DNA from: Pseudolabrys sp.
GTDB lineage: Bacteria; Pseudomonadota; Alphaproteobacteria; Rhizobiales; Xanthobacteraceae
Length of the DNA stretch: 36,314 bases
Assembly (NCBI GenBank): GCA_009694265.1
Contig: SHVM01000017.1
Span: 1 to 36,314 of the forward strand
Direction: 5' to 3'
Shown: positions 1 through 8,002 of the stretch, in pieces
Layout: each line of letters begins with the position of its first letter
Position numbering within the stretch: the first letter of the stretch is position 1
The notes under the pieces: generated by a model
What the model saw: only the letters and a program-made list of their open reading frames with translations
Database searches by the model: none
Told to the model about the DNA's origin: nothing
Program-made: the position numbers and the translations under genes

Positions 1-153
1 TTGGCCGACGCTCTTGCCGATGGAGCTGTCGAGCAGGCTGGTGATGGAGCCGGTGATGTTGCCGGCCTGGCTGGCGATCTGGCCGGCGACTTTCAAGTTG
101 CCGGTGAGCGCCGTGGCGATGGTCAATTCATTCGGCTTGCCGCTCACCGTCAT
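1..153 (-). CDS. Partial hypothetical ORF at left edge
   Basis: This minus-strand reading frame starts with ATG at 153-151 and stays open for 51 codons to the window edge. Its ATG overlaps the TGA of the upstream transporter frame in an ATGA arrangement, which is typical of translational coupling. The product begins MTVSGKPNELTIATALTGNL and is rich in Gly, Ser, Thr, Ala and Ile. It has no clear signal peptide or membrane segment, and I recognise no family. The transporter upstream seems to lose its last membrane helix exactly at this junction. The frame could therefore be a genuine downstream gene or foreign sequence joined by a rearrangement or misassembly. Confidence 0.35.
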   Translation of the reverse strand, partial: MTVSGKPNELTIATALTGNLKVAGQIASQAGNITGSITSLLDSSIGKSVGQ

Positions 154-1270
154 GGGCCCGCAAACGGCGTGGCCAGCAGGACACCGGTCATCGCCGGGCT
201 GATCGACGAGGCAAGACTACGCGGAACGGCGGTCACGCTGGCGGCCGCGGTGCGCTCGGCCGGCGTCACCACCGCCATCACATAGGACGTGCGGGTGGGA
301 ACGTCCATTTGCGACAGCGCGGAGCGGATCAGCAGCAGCGCCAGCGTCAGGATCAAGTCCGGCGAGAACGCCGCCAGGATAAGAAACAGGCTGGACGGGA
401 TGTGGGTATAGACCATGGTGTTGATCAGGCCGATGCGTTTGGCCAGCCAGGCCGCCACCGGATAGGAAAACGCACTCAGCACGCTCGACCAGAAAAAGAA
501 CAGGCTGGCGGCTGACAGCGACAAGTCGAAACGCTCGAACAGCCACAACGCCAGCAGCGACTGGACGACGAAGCCGCCGGCGAAGGCATCGAGGCTAAAC
601 AGCGCCGCCAGTTTGTACACCACGCCGCGCGAGGGGCCGAGCGGCGCGGCGCTGGGGCGCTCGTCCATCACGACATGCGGCAAATAGCGGTACAGCACGA
701 CGCTCGCAAGACCCAGCGCTGCATAAGCGTAAAACATCAGCTTGAATGCATCGATGCGGCTGATGTCTGCGAGCACGATGAAATCCGGCAAGGCCGCCGC
801 CAGGGATCCGGCTGCCATCGAGAGCGCGCCGATCAGACTGTAGCGCGCGAAAGTGCGTGTCCGCTCGCGGTCGGGGACACCGTGCGCCAGCATGGCGTGC
901 TCGAGCGGCACCAGCACGCCGAGATCGCCGGTCGATGGATTGACGGTGCCAACAAACGCAACAACCGCGATCAACGCGAACGCATCGAAATTGGGAAACG
1001 CCAGGCCGGTGCAGGCCATCAAAACCGCGCCGCCCAGCAGAAGCTTGCGCAAGTCGTGGCGCGGCGCGATCAGTCCGATGGCCAGCGTCAGCAGCGCGGT
1101 GCCGAGCAGTGACGCGCTGGCGACCAGGCCGATCTCGGCGGGGCTGAACCGATCGCCGACAGATAGGCCGGGAGAATGATGATGGCAAAGCCGTCGCCGA
1201 AGCCGCGCACGCCGCGCGCGGCATAGAGCAATAGAATGTCTGAATGCGTTGAGCGGGTGCCGTCATTCAT
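150..1270 (-). pseudogene. MFS transporter, frameshifted and C-terminally short
   Basis: This is a major facilitator superfamily transporter of unknown substrate. Translation starts at ATG 1270 with an AGAGGA ribosome-binding site. It reads MNDGTRSTHSDILLLYAARG and then a first membrane segment with IIILPAYLSAIG. The frame is lost near 1147-1148, where plus-strand gctgaaccg would need one more A. The other frame then continues without a stop (FSPAEIG..., LRKLLLGGAVLMACTG...) through many hydrophobic helices to 150. The protein ends PFAGP, about 373 residues in total. MFS proteins usually have about 400 residues and 12 helices, so the last helix appears to be missing. The frameshift may be a sequencing error. 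The short C-terminus needs a separate explanation. It lies 121 bp downstream of the panE-like gene on the same strand. Confidence 0.7.
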
Positions 1271-1390
1271 GCGCAATCCTCTCGATATGCCGAGTGTTGC
1301 GCAGAGCTTGGACGGTACGGCCGTCTCATGGGGAGCCTGCAAATCCCCGTTCAGATCATAGACGATTAGCCTTGCACCGCAAGTGGCGGG

Positions 1391-2311
1391 CTACGCCCCC
1401 ATCCGGTGCAGCTTGAGCACGATGTAGACCATGTCGCTCGCCGGTGTCGGGATGTTGAGGCTGCGGCCGAGTTCGCGCACTTTACCGGCAAGCCAATCGA
1501 GCTCCAGTCTATTGCCGCGTTCCAGATCGTGAGCCATCGAGGCCTTCATGCCAGGCTCGACCTTGGTCGTCACGAAGTTCATGCGGTCATCGAGATAGGC
1601 GGGATCGAGCGCCACGCCCTTGGCCTTGCCGATGGCGAAAGCCTCCTCCATCAGCTTGCGGAAGAAAGAGCGCAACTCCGCATCCGCCACGATCGGGCCG
1701 ATGGATGAGCGCAGCGTCGCGGTCGAGCCGGCCATGGCGGTGAGGAAGGCGAATTTCTCCCAGCGCTCGCGTTCGATATCGGCGGAGATGTCGAGGTCGA
1801 TCTTGGCGGCCTTGCCGGCGGTGACGAAGGCTTGCAGCGTCGCGTCTGGTTTTTTGTCGGCGCGGCCGAAGCGCATCTTGGCGAAGCTGCTGGTATGTTT
1901 GACGACGCCGGGCGCGGCGATGGTGGTGGCGATATAGGCGGCGCCGCCGATCGTGTTGTCGGCGCCGAGGATCGGCGCCACGCGCTCGACGCTGTCGACG
2001 CCGTTCTGCAAGGTGATGACGCGGGTGCCCGCGCCCACCAAGGGCCGCGTCAGCTCGGCGGCCTTCTCGGTATCCCACAGCTTGACCGCGAACAGCACGA
2101 TGTCGACCGGGTCTACGGTCTTGGGGTCATCGGTGACGTTCGGCTTTGGCAGATGCAGGTCGCCATGCACGCTCTCGATCTTGAGGCCGCTTTTCTTGAT
2201 GGCTTCGAGATGGGCGCCGCGCGCGATGAAGAACACGTCGTGGCCCGCCGCCGCCATGCGCGCGCCGAAATATCCGCCGACCGCGCCCGCCGCCATTGCC
2301 GCTATTCGCAT
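1391..2311 (-). CDS. panE: 2-dehydropantoate 2-reductase family protein (ApbA/PanE)
   Basis: The predicted reaction is NADPH-dependent reduction of ketopantoate to pantoate in pantothenate/CoA synthesis. The 306-residue length fits the ApbA/PanE family. An N-terminal Rossmann fold is visible (MRIAAMAAGAVGGYFGARMA, glycine motif around residues 9-14). VDIVLFAVKLWDTEKA carries the conserved lysine region, TLQNGVDSVERV the middle motif, and a helical C-terminal substrate domain follows. The ATG at 2311 has a good AAGGAG site just upstream. Many paralogues of this family reduce other 2-keto acids, so the exact substrate is inferred. The gene is divergent from the Tm-1-like gene, with a 161-bp shared upstream region. 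Confidence 0.8.
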   Translation of the reverse strand: MRIAAMAAGAVGGYFGARMAAAGHDVFFIARGAHLEAIKKSGLKIESVHGDLHLPKPNVTDDPKTVDPVDIVLFAVKLWDTEKAAELTRPLVGAGTRVITLQNGVDSVERVAPILGADNTIGGAAYIATTIAAPGVVKHTSSFAKMRFGRADKKPDATLQAFVTAGKAAKIDLDISADIERERWEKFAFLTAMAGSTATLRSSIGPIVADAELRSFFRKLMEEAFAIGKAKGVALDPAYLDDRMNFVTTKVEPGMKASMAHDLERGNRLELDWLAGKVRELGRSLNIPTPASDMVYIVLKLHRMGA

Positions 2312-2472
2312 CGCCTCGCTCCTTCAAAATGGGAGCACGGTATAGCCTTCATCGGGGCTTCCGGCCAACCGCCTCGATGAACTCCGGGTCATCGCAGCCG
2401 ATATCGCTTTGTGCCGGGAAATATGTCTAACTCTCGTGGCGCAGTATCCCACAAACGTCTCGTGAGGCCCTC

Positions 2473-3720
2473 TTGAGTGCATCGAGATCGACGGTCGCCG
2501 TATTGGCGACAATGAATACCAAGGGCAAGGAAGCGCGCTTCATCGCCGACGCACTCGCGCGCGCGGGTGCGACGCCATGGATCGTCGATTTATCCTTGAA
2601 ATCGCACGACGCCGGCGAAGCCGATTTGGCGGGCGGAAGCGTTGCCGCGGCGGCCGGCGCCTCCTGGCAAACGCTGCACGAACGTTCGCGCCAGGATGCC
2701 GCCGCGGTGATGATCGAAGGCGGCGTCAAGATGCTGCTCGACAAATTCGTCAGTGGCGAAGTTTCCGGCGCCATCGGGCTCGGCGGAGCGAATGGGACCA
2801 ATCTCGTCTGCTCGATCCTGCGGGCACTGCCCTACCTCGTGCCCAAGGTGATGATCAGCACGGTCGCCGGGACCGCGGCCGTGCAGTGGTACGTCGCCGA
2901 GAGCGACATCGCGATGTATCCCTCGATCGGCGACGTTTCGCTCAACCGCATCACCAAATCGGTCATGGAAGACGCCGCGATGGCGGTGGCCGCGGCCGCC
3001 AAGAACCGGGTGGCGAAGCGGGGAACCAGGATAACGAAAACGCCGCTGGTCGCGGTCTCCTCGTTTGGCGGCACGGCCGCTTGCGTCGAGCGCGTGACCG
3101 AACGGCTCGAATCCCTGGGCTATGAAGTCATTCTGTTTCACGCCTCGGGCGTCGGCGGCAAATCACTCGAACGTCTGGCGGCCTCGGGCGAACTCATGGG
3201 CGTTGTCGATGTCACGACGCATGAGCTCGCCGATCTGATCGTCGATGGTGTGTATTCCGCCGGCAACACGCGATTGACGAGCGCGGGCGCGGCCGGCCTG
3301 CCGCAAGTGATCGTGCCGGGCGCCATCGACCATGCTAACTTCTGGGCAGGCCAGGTGCCCGAGCGTTACCAGGCACGCGAATTTTTCCGCTACAACGCGC
3401 AGAACCTGCTGATGCGGACCAACGCCGAGGAATTCGAAAAACTGGGCTTTGAGATTGCCACGCGACTCAATGCCGCCAAAGGGCCGGTGCGCATTCTCGT
3501 GCCGCTCAATGGCTTCAGCGAGCACACCAAGCGCCGCGCCACCGATCTTGCCGGCAACGACAAGGGCCCGTGGAAGCGCGCCGAAGAGTATCAAATTTTC
3601 ATGGACACCCTGAAAACCCACCTGAAGGGCGCGCTGGTCGAAGAACACGCGCTGCACGTCAACGATGTCATCTTTGCCGATGCCTGCGTGGACGCCTTCG
3701 TTGAAATTGCAAAAGCCTGA
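2473..3720 (+). CDS. Tm-1-like ATP-binding protein (UPF0261)
   Basis: The 415-residue product matches the UPF0261/Tm-1-like family, named after the N-terminal part of tomato Tm-1. The first strand, TVAVLATMNTKGKEARFIAD, corresponds to the family's opening strand followed by (D/N)TKGEE. The Gly-rich IGLGGANGTNLVCSILRALP and the second-half motifs GVYSAGNTRLTSAGAAGLPQ and QVIVPGAIDHANFW are also present. I chose the TTG at 2473 because the next ATG (2512) would remove the first beta strand, although the ribosome-binding site is weak. Bacterial members have no settled function and often neighbour metabolic enzymes. The flavoprotein gene follows after 10 bp, suggesting one transcript. Confidence 0.8.
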   Translation: MSASRSTVAVLATMNTKGKEARFIADALARAGATPWIVDLSLKSHDAGEADLAGGSVAAAAGASWQTLHERSRQDAAAVMIEGGVKMLLDKFVSGEVSGAIGLGGANGTNLVCSILRALPYLVPKVMISTVAGTAAVQWYVAESDIAMYPSIGDVSLNRITKSVMEDAAMAVAAAAKNRVAKRGTRITKTPLVAVSSFGGTAACVERVTERLESLGYEVILFHASGVGGKSLERLAASGELMGVVDVTTHELADLIVDGVYSAGNTRLTSAGAAGLPQVIVPGAIDHANFWAGQVPERYQAREFFRYNAQNLLMRTNAEEFEKLGFEIATRLNAAKGPVRILVPLNGFSEHTKRRATDLAGNDKGPWKRAEEYQIFMDTLKTHLKGALVEEHALHVNDVIFADACVDAFVEIAKA

Positions 3721-3730
3721 CGCGACAACG

Positions 3731-5497
3731 ATGACAATGCAGAGCAAGTCCCCCGGCCTCGACATTCCCGTCAAGCATCACCAAACCGACGTGCTGATCG
3801 TCGGCGGCGGCGCGGCCGGCACCATGGCGGCTTTCGAATGCGCGCAAGCCGGCGTCGCCGTTATCCAGGTGACCAAGGGCCGCGCCACCTCAGGCACCAC
3901 CACGGTGGCGCGCGGAGGCTTTGCCGCCGCCATGGGCGCCGACGACAGCCCCGAGCTGCATCTCCAGGACATCCTCAGTCACGACGGCGAACTGATCGAT
4001 CCCGCGCTCGCGCGCGTGTGGGTGCACGACATTGTCGATGTGGTGCACGATCTCGAATCCTGGGGGGCGGATTTCATCCGCGACAAGGACGGCAAGCTCG
4101 ACCTCAAGGAGTTTCCCAGTCACTCCAAAAACCGCGCCTGCCATCACTACGACACCACCGGCAACATGGTCACCAAGGTGCTGTCCAAGAAACTGCGCGC
4201 CGATGCCCGCATCGAGAAACATTCGATCACGGCCATCGTCGATCTCATCAAACGAGATGACCGCGTGATCGGCGCCTGGGGCGTGGATTATGCGAACGGC
4301 GCGCTCGTCATCTATCATGCGCAGCAAATCATCCTGTGCACCGGCGGCGGCAGCGGGCTGTTCTACGTCAATGACAACCCGCCGCAGGTGACCGGCGACG
4401 GCTACGTGCTCGCTTTCCGCGCCGGCGTACCGCTGCTCGGCATCGAGATGATCGACTTTCAGGCGATGTGCTGCTCGCCCAAGGAACTGTTCGGCTTTGC
4501 GCCGCATCCCACAGGCTTCATCAATGCCGGCGCGGTGTTTCGAAATCGCGAGGGCGAGGAATTTCTCAAGCGTTACTTCCCGGACACGGCGGAGCAATCG
4601 ACCCGCTCCGAAGTCATCCTCGCCATGGCCAAGGAAATCCACGCCGGACGCGCGACCTCCACCGGCGGCATCTTCATGGATGCGACCAAGGTTCCCATGG
4701 AGGTCATCCAGAAACAGATTCCGCACGTGTACAAAACCTGCCTGCACCGGCACATCGACATCAGCAAGACGCCGCTGGAGGTGGCACCCGGTAGCCACAC
4801 CTGGCTCGGCGGATTGAAAATTGACATCCACGGCAAGACCCCGGTCGACGGCCTGTTCGCCGCCGGCGAGACGGCCGGCGGCATTCACGGCGGCAACCGC
4901 ATTGGCGGTTCGGCCTTGTCGGCCTCGCTGGTCTATGGCCGCCGCGCCGGCAAAAAGGCGGCGGCGCTCGTCAAGGCGGCGCGGATAAAATTGCCCGGGC
5001 CGGACGACGGCGCCATTCCGCAATCCGAACGCGCCTGGCTCGCCGGCCTGATGAGCCGCGAACGCGGTCTCTTGCAATCGGATCTGCGCATGCGCTGCCG
5101 CCAGCTGGCGCACAACAAGCTCGGCCCCATCCGCGAGGAACGCACGCTGCGTGAGGCGCTCGCCGAATATGAGCGCATCGAGCGCGACGACCTGCCGGCC
5201 ATGCGGCTCGACGATAAAGCGCGCAGTTCGGACAAGGTGCGCGGTGAGGAACTCGAAAGCGCGCTGTCGGTGCGCAATCTCGCGCTGCTGGGGCGCATCC
5301 TCGCCATTGCCAGTCTCAAGCGCACCGAAAGCCGCGGCGCGCATTTTCGGCTCGATTACCCGAACACGGACGATCTGCACTGGCGCGTGGTGACACGCCT
5401 GCAAGCGGGCGCGAATGGCGGGATTGAATTTCACACCGATCCGGTGAAAGCGCCAGCGCCTTCCGGCGCGCAGCCTGAGAAGGTGGCCGCGAAATAA
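3731..5497 (+). CDS. FAD-dependent fumarate reductase/succinate dehydrogenase-type flavoprotein
   Basis: The product has 588 residues. An N-terminal FAD-binding motif, DVLIVGGGAAGTMAA (GGGAAG at residues 25-30), is followed by TSGTTTVARGGFAAAM and CTGGGSGLFYVNDNPPQVTG. The capping and active-site region has HTWLGGLKID and AAGETAGGIHGGNRIGGSAL. A C-terminal SDH-type domain ends ESRGAHFRLDYPNTDD. This is the architecture of SdhA/FrdA, L-aspartate oxidase and adenylylsulfate reductase A. No iron-sulfur or membrane-anchor subunit lies nearby, so a soluble oxidoreductase acting on an unknown dicarboxylate-like substrate is more likely than respiratory complex II. I chose the ATG at 3731, since earlier starts lie inside the upstream gene. 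It is probably cotranscribed with the UPF0261 gene. Confidence 0.8.
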   Translation: MTMQSKSPGLDIPVKHHQTDVLIVGGGAAGTMAAFECAQAGVAVIQVTKGRATSGTTTVARGGFAAAMGADDSPELHLQDILSHDGELIDPALARVWVHDIVDVVHDLESWGADFIRDKDGKLDLKEFPSHSKNRACHHYDTTGNMVTKVLSKKLRADARIEKHSITAIVDLIKRDDRVIGAWGVDYANGALVIYHAQQIILCTGGGSGLFYVNDNPPQVTGDGYVLAFRAGVPLLGIEMIDFQAMCCSPKELFGFAPHPTGFINAGAVFRNREGEEFLKRYFPDTAEQSTRSEVILAMAKEIHAGRATSTGGIFMDATKVPMEVIQKQIPHVYKTCLHRHIDISKTPLEVAPGSHTWLGGLKIDIHGKTPVDGLFAAGETAGGIHGGNRIGGSALSASLVYGRRAGKKAAALVKAARIKLPGPDDGAIPQSERAWLAGLMSRERGLLQSDLRMRCRQLAHNKLGPIREERTLREALAEYERIERDDLPAMRLDDKARSSDKVRGEELESALSVRNLALLGRILAIASLKRTESRGAHFRLDYPNTDDLHWRVVTRLQAGANGGIEFHTDPVKAPAPSGAQPEKVAAK

Positions 5498-5502
5498 CGC
5501 GC

Positions 5503-5540
5503 GCAAAAAAATTGCCCGGCTTTTGGGCCGGGCAAGTTTG
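5503..5540. terminator. Rho-independent terminator, mainly for the minus strand
   Basis: A perfect 9-bp stem, TTGCCCGGC (5512-5520) with GCCGGGCAA (5527-5535), encloses the loop ttttgg. On the minus strand it is followed by a run of seven or eight U (plus-strand A-run 5504-5511), a textbook terminator for the L,D-transpeptidase gene ending at 5561. On the plus strand it follows the flavoprotein stop by about 15 bp but is trailed only by a short gttt. It may work weakly in both directions between these convergent genes. Confidence 0.85.
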
Positions 5541-5560
5541 GGGGAGGTTCAGTCAGAAAA

Positions 5561-6277
5561 CTAGTAAATGCTGGAAGGGCGGATGCTGGCCCAGGTGCGT
5601 TGCGCGTTGCTCTGCGGGGCCTGCGCGTAAGATGTAGTCACTGGATGCGCCTGCGCGACATGGGCGTGCTGTGTCATCGGCAGCACCACCACCTTGGCGC
5701 CGAGCTGCACGCGGTTATAGAGATCGGTCACGTCTTCGTTGGTGAGGCGGATGCAGCCGCTCGACACCTGTTTGCCGATGGTCGCCGGATTGTTGGTGCC
5801 GTGGATGCGGTATTCACTGCTGCCTAGATACATGGCGCGCGCGCCGAGCGGATTGCCTGGGCCGCCGGCGGTGAAGCGCGGCAGATAGGGCTGGCGCGCG
5901 ATCATCGACTGCGGCGGATACCAATCCGGCCACTCGGCCTTGCGCGCGACTTGCTTGACGCCGGCCCAGGTGAAGCCTTCGCGGCCGACGCCGATGCCGT
6001 AGCGGATGGCCTGGCCGTTGCCGAGCACGAAATAGAGATAGGTGTTGGGCGTATCGATCACGACGGTGCCGGGTGCTTCGCTGGTCGAATAGGTGACCGT
6101 CTGGCGCGCCAGGCGCGGGTCGATCTGCGCCTCGTCGGCTGCATCCTCTTGCGCCATCGGCGCATATTGCGGGGCGGCGGGTGAGTTGTAGGCGAAGCGC
6201 TGCTGGGCCTGCGCAGGCGCGCACGACAGTATGGCGGCGACGATCAGCGCGGCGGCGGTGAAAAACTTGGCGGACAT
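5561..6277 (-). CDS. L,D-transpeptidase (YkuD domain), secreted
   Basis: The product has 238 residues. A signal peptide (MSAKFFTAAALIVAAILSCAPAQA) directs export. A YkuD catalytic domain occupies about residues 70-200. The active site is visible as IHGTN (His159) and IGKQVSSGCIRLTNED (nucleophile Cys175, Arg177). L,D-transpeptidases make 3-3 peptidoglycan cross-links or attach proteins to peptidoglycan in the periplasm. Rhizobiales have many paralogues with RARxxY or SSGCIR variants, so the specific role is unknown. The C-terminal tail is Gln/Ala-rich. A terminator follows the stop. The 133 bp up to trmO hold its likely promoter. Confidence 0.9.
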   Translation of the reverse strand: MSAKFFTAAALIVAAILSCAPAQAQQRFAYNSPAAPQYAPMAQEDAADEAQIDPRLARQTVTYSTSEAPGTVVIDTPNTYLYFVLGNGQAIRYGIGVGREGFTWAGVKQVARKAEWPDWYPPQSMIARQPYLPRFTAGGPGNPLGARAMYLGSSEYRIHGTNNPATIGKQVSSGCIRLTNEDVTDLYNRVQLGAKVVVLPMTQHAHVAQAHPVTTSYAQAPQSNAQRTWASIRPSSIY

Positions 6278-6320
6278 TGCAGCCTCCCCGATGAACTCGT
6301 GCCCATCGTTCGTCGGGGCA

Positions 6321-6345
6321 AGCGCCGCGGCGGTTCAATGGTTCC
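6321..6345 (-). promoter_or_regulatory. Possible EcfG-type promoter upstream of the L,D-transpeptidase
   Basis: On the minus strand GGAAC (6345-6341) is followed after exactly 16 bp by CGCT (6324-6321), 44 bp before the start codon. The alphaproteobacterial general stress sigma factor EcfG recognises GGAAC-N16/17-CGTT. The -10 element differs at one base, so this is only a candidate. Confidence 0.25.
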
Positions 6346-6410
6346 GGAAATATGCTTTTAAAATCGGCGCAAGAGATTGGAACTTATTGATAAGATTTAT
6401 GTTTTAGACG

Positions 6411-6905
6411 CTATTTGTTTTGGTGCCAGCCCACGACGGCGTCCGGAACGCTGTCGGTGGAGGCGAAATAGGGCTTGATGTCGAGCAGCGGGGTGCCGTC
6501 CAGGCAGTCCAGCCCGGCCACCGAGAGGGTGGCGCCCTCGATGTTCAGCAGCCGCACTACACTCATGGCGATCGGGTTGGGGCGGGCCGGCGAGCGCAGA
6601 GCAAAGGTGCCGCGTTGCACGCCGTAGTGCCCGGGAACTTGCAGAACAAGGTTTCTCGGCGATTGGTCCATCCAGTACAGCAGCACCAGGTGGCTAGAGG
6701 TCGCCACATCTTTCAGAGCTTCGGACCAGCGCGGATCGAGCTCGACGGCGCATACTGCGTTGGATTCACGGGCGTTTTTCGGGCATTGCTTGCGGGTCTT
6801 CCAGGGCGTGCGGATGCGGCCAATGAAATAGAGGCAAGCATCTGTTTTTTCTGGCAATTCAACTGCCTGCTCGCCGTCGCGTATGCCGAAGTCGTTGCTA
6901 GCCAT
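6411..6905 (-). CDS. trmO: tRNA (N6-threonylcarbamoyladenosine-37-N6) methyltransferase TrmO
   Basis: This TrmO/TsaA/YaeB-family protein transfers methyl from S-adenosylmethionine to t6A37 of threonine tRNAs. The family signatures YFIGRIRTPWKTRKQCPKNA, LVLLYWMDQS and RSPARPNPIAMSVVRLLNIE are visible, followed by LDCLDGTPLLDIKPYF. The 164-residue product is a single-domain form, lacking the C-terminal extension of the E. coli enzyme (about 235 residues). I chose the ATG at 6905. A longer form from TTG at 6932 would add nine residues with no better ribosome-binding site. The gene is divergent from the ArsR-methyltransferase gene, and the palindrome at 6960-6977 lies in the shared 92-bp interval, so it could also affect this promoter. 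Confidence 0.85.
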   Translation of the reverse strand: MASNDFGIRDGEQAVELPEKTDACLYFIGRIRTPWKTRKQCPKNARESNAVCAVELDPRWSEALKDVATSSHLVLLYWMDQSPRNLVLQVPGHYGVQRGTFALRSPARPNPIAMSVVRLLNIEGATLSVAGLDCLDGTPLLDIKPYFASTDSVPDAVVGWHQNK

Positions 6906-6959
6906 GGTTATTCTTATCACAGGCGCCACCAACTGGGCTTGTAGCGCTTTGTTTCAACG

Positions 6960-6977
6960 TATAAAGATATCTTTATA
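6960..6977. promoter_or_regulatory. Perfect 18-bp palindromic operator upstream of the methionine operon
   Basis: TATAAAGATATCTTTATA is a perfect 18-bp inverted repeat, AT-rich against a GC-rich background, ending 20 bp before the ATG of the ArsR-type regulator. ArsR-family dimers bind palindromes of this size, and methionine-pathway ArsR regulators (SahR) bind a similar symmetric AT-rich site. The position, between trmO and arsR-metF-metH, fits autoregulation plus control of metF and metH. The binding partner is inferred. Confidence 0.75.
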
Positions 6978-6997
6978 TAGTTTGAACTGGCCCCAAC

Positions 6998-8002
6998 ATG
7001 ACCGATAGCGAACTGCTCGGCTTCGACGCCCTCAACGCCGCCCTCAAGGCGGCCGGCGAGGAAACGCGGCTGCGTGTGCTGGCGCTGCTGGGCGAGGCCG
7101 AACTGACCGTGTCCGACCTCACCGACATTCTGCGCCAGTCGCAGCCGCGCATTTCGCGCCATCTCAAGCTGCTGGCCGAAGCCGGACTGATCGAGCGTTT
7201 CCGCGAGGGCACCTGGGCGTTCTTCCGCCTCTCCGAGCATGGCGGCGGGGCGGAGGTCGCCCGCACGCTGCTCGAACGGCTCAATCCGGCCGACCCGACG
7301 ATAGCCCGCGACCGGGCGCGGCTCGACTCGGTGCGCTCGGCGCGCGCCGCCGCGGCGCAGGCTTACTTTCGGGCGCACGCCGCCGAATGGGACCGCATCC
7401 GCAAACTGCACGTGACCGATGAAGCCGTCGAAGACGCGATCCGTGTGGCGCTGGCCGACAAGCCGTTCCGTTCGCTGCTCGATCTCGGCACCGGTACCGG
7501 CCGTATGCTTGAACTGTTCGGCCGTGAGATCGAGCGCGGGCTCGGCCTCGATCTGTCGCTCGACATGCTGCTGCTGGCGCGCGACCGGCTGGAACGCGCA
7601 GACCTGAAACATTGCAGCGTTCGGCAAGGCGACATCTACGATCTGCCGCTGGCGAATGACTCGTTCGACGTCGTCATCCTGCATCAGGTGCTGCACTTCC
7701 TGGACGATGGCGCGCGCGCGATCAAAGAGGCAGCAAGGGTGCTGCGGCCGGGCGGGCGGTTGCTGGTCGTCGACTTCGCGCCGCACGAATTAGAATTTCT
7801 GCGCGAGCAGCATGCCCATCGCCGATTGGGTTTTCCGCCCGAGACGGTGACGCAATGGATGACGGCGTCCGGGCTCGAGCCGGTGCTGCACAAGAGCCTG
7901 GCGCCGGAGCCCGGCTCTGACGGCAAGATCGCGGTGTCGCTGTGGCTGGCGCGCGACGACCGCGCGCTGATGGTGCAGCCCAACCGGCGCGAGGTGGCGT
8001 GA
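6998..8002 (+). CDS. ArsR-family regulator fused to a SAM-dependent methyltransferase (SahR-like)
   Basis: The 334-residue protein has two domains. An N-terminal winged helix (about residues 12-85) carries EETRLRVLALLGEAELTVSD and QPRISRHLKLLAEAGLIERF. A class I methyltransferase fold (about 140-290) has motif I LLDLGTGTGRMLELF (D162-G168), the acidic loop GLDLSLDMLLLA and the later motif VLRPGGRLLVVDFAPHE. The gene leads the metF-metH operon and overlaps metF by one base (TGATG). Known ArsR regulators of methionine genes (SahR) sense S-adenosylhomocysteine. The methyltransferase fold could be the effector pocket here rather than an enzyme. The palindrome just upstream supports autoregulation. 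There is no ArsR-type CxC metal site, which argues against metal sensing. Confidence 0.85.
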   Translation: MTDSELLGFDALNAALKAAGEETRLRVLALLGEAELTVSDLTDILRQSQPRISRHLKLLAEAGLIERFREGTWAFFRLSEHGGGAEVARTLLERLNPADPTIARDRARLDSVRSARAAAAQAYFRAHAAEWDRIRKLHVTDEAVEDAIRVALADKPFRSLLDLGTGTGRMLELFGREIERGLGLDLSLDMLLLARDRLERADLKHCSVRQGDIYDLPLANDSFDVVILHQVLHFLDDGARAIKEAARVLRPGGRLLVVDFAPHELEFLREQHAHRRLGFPPETVTQWMTASGLEPVLHKSLAPEPGSDGKIAVSLWLARDDRALMVQPNRREVA

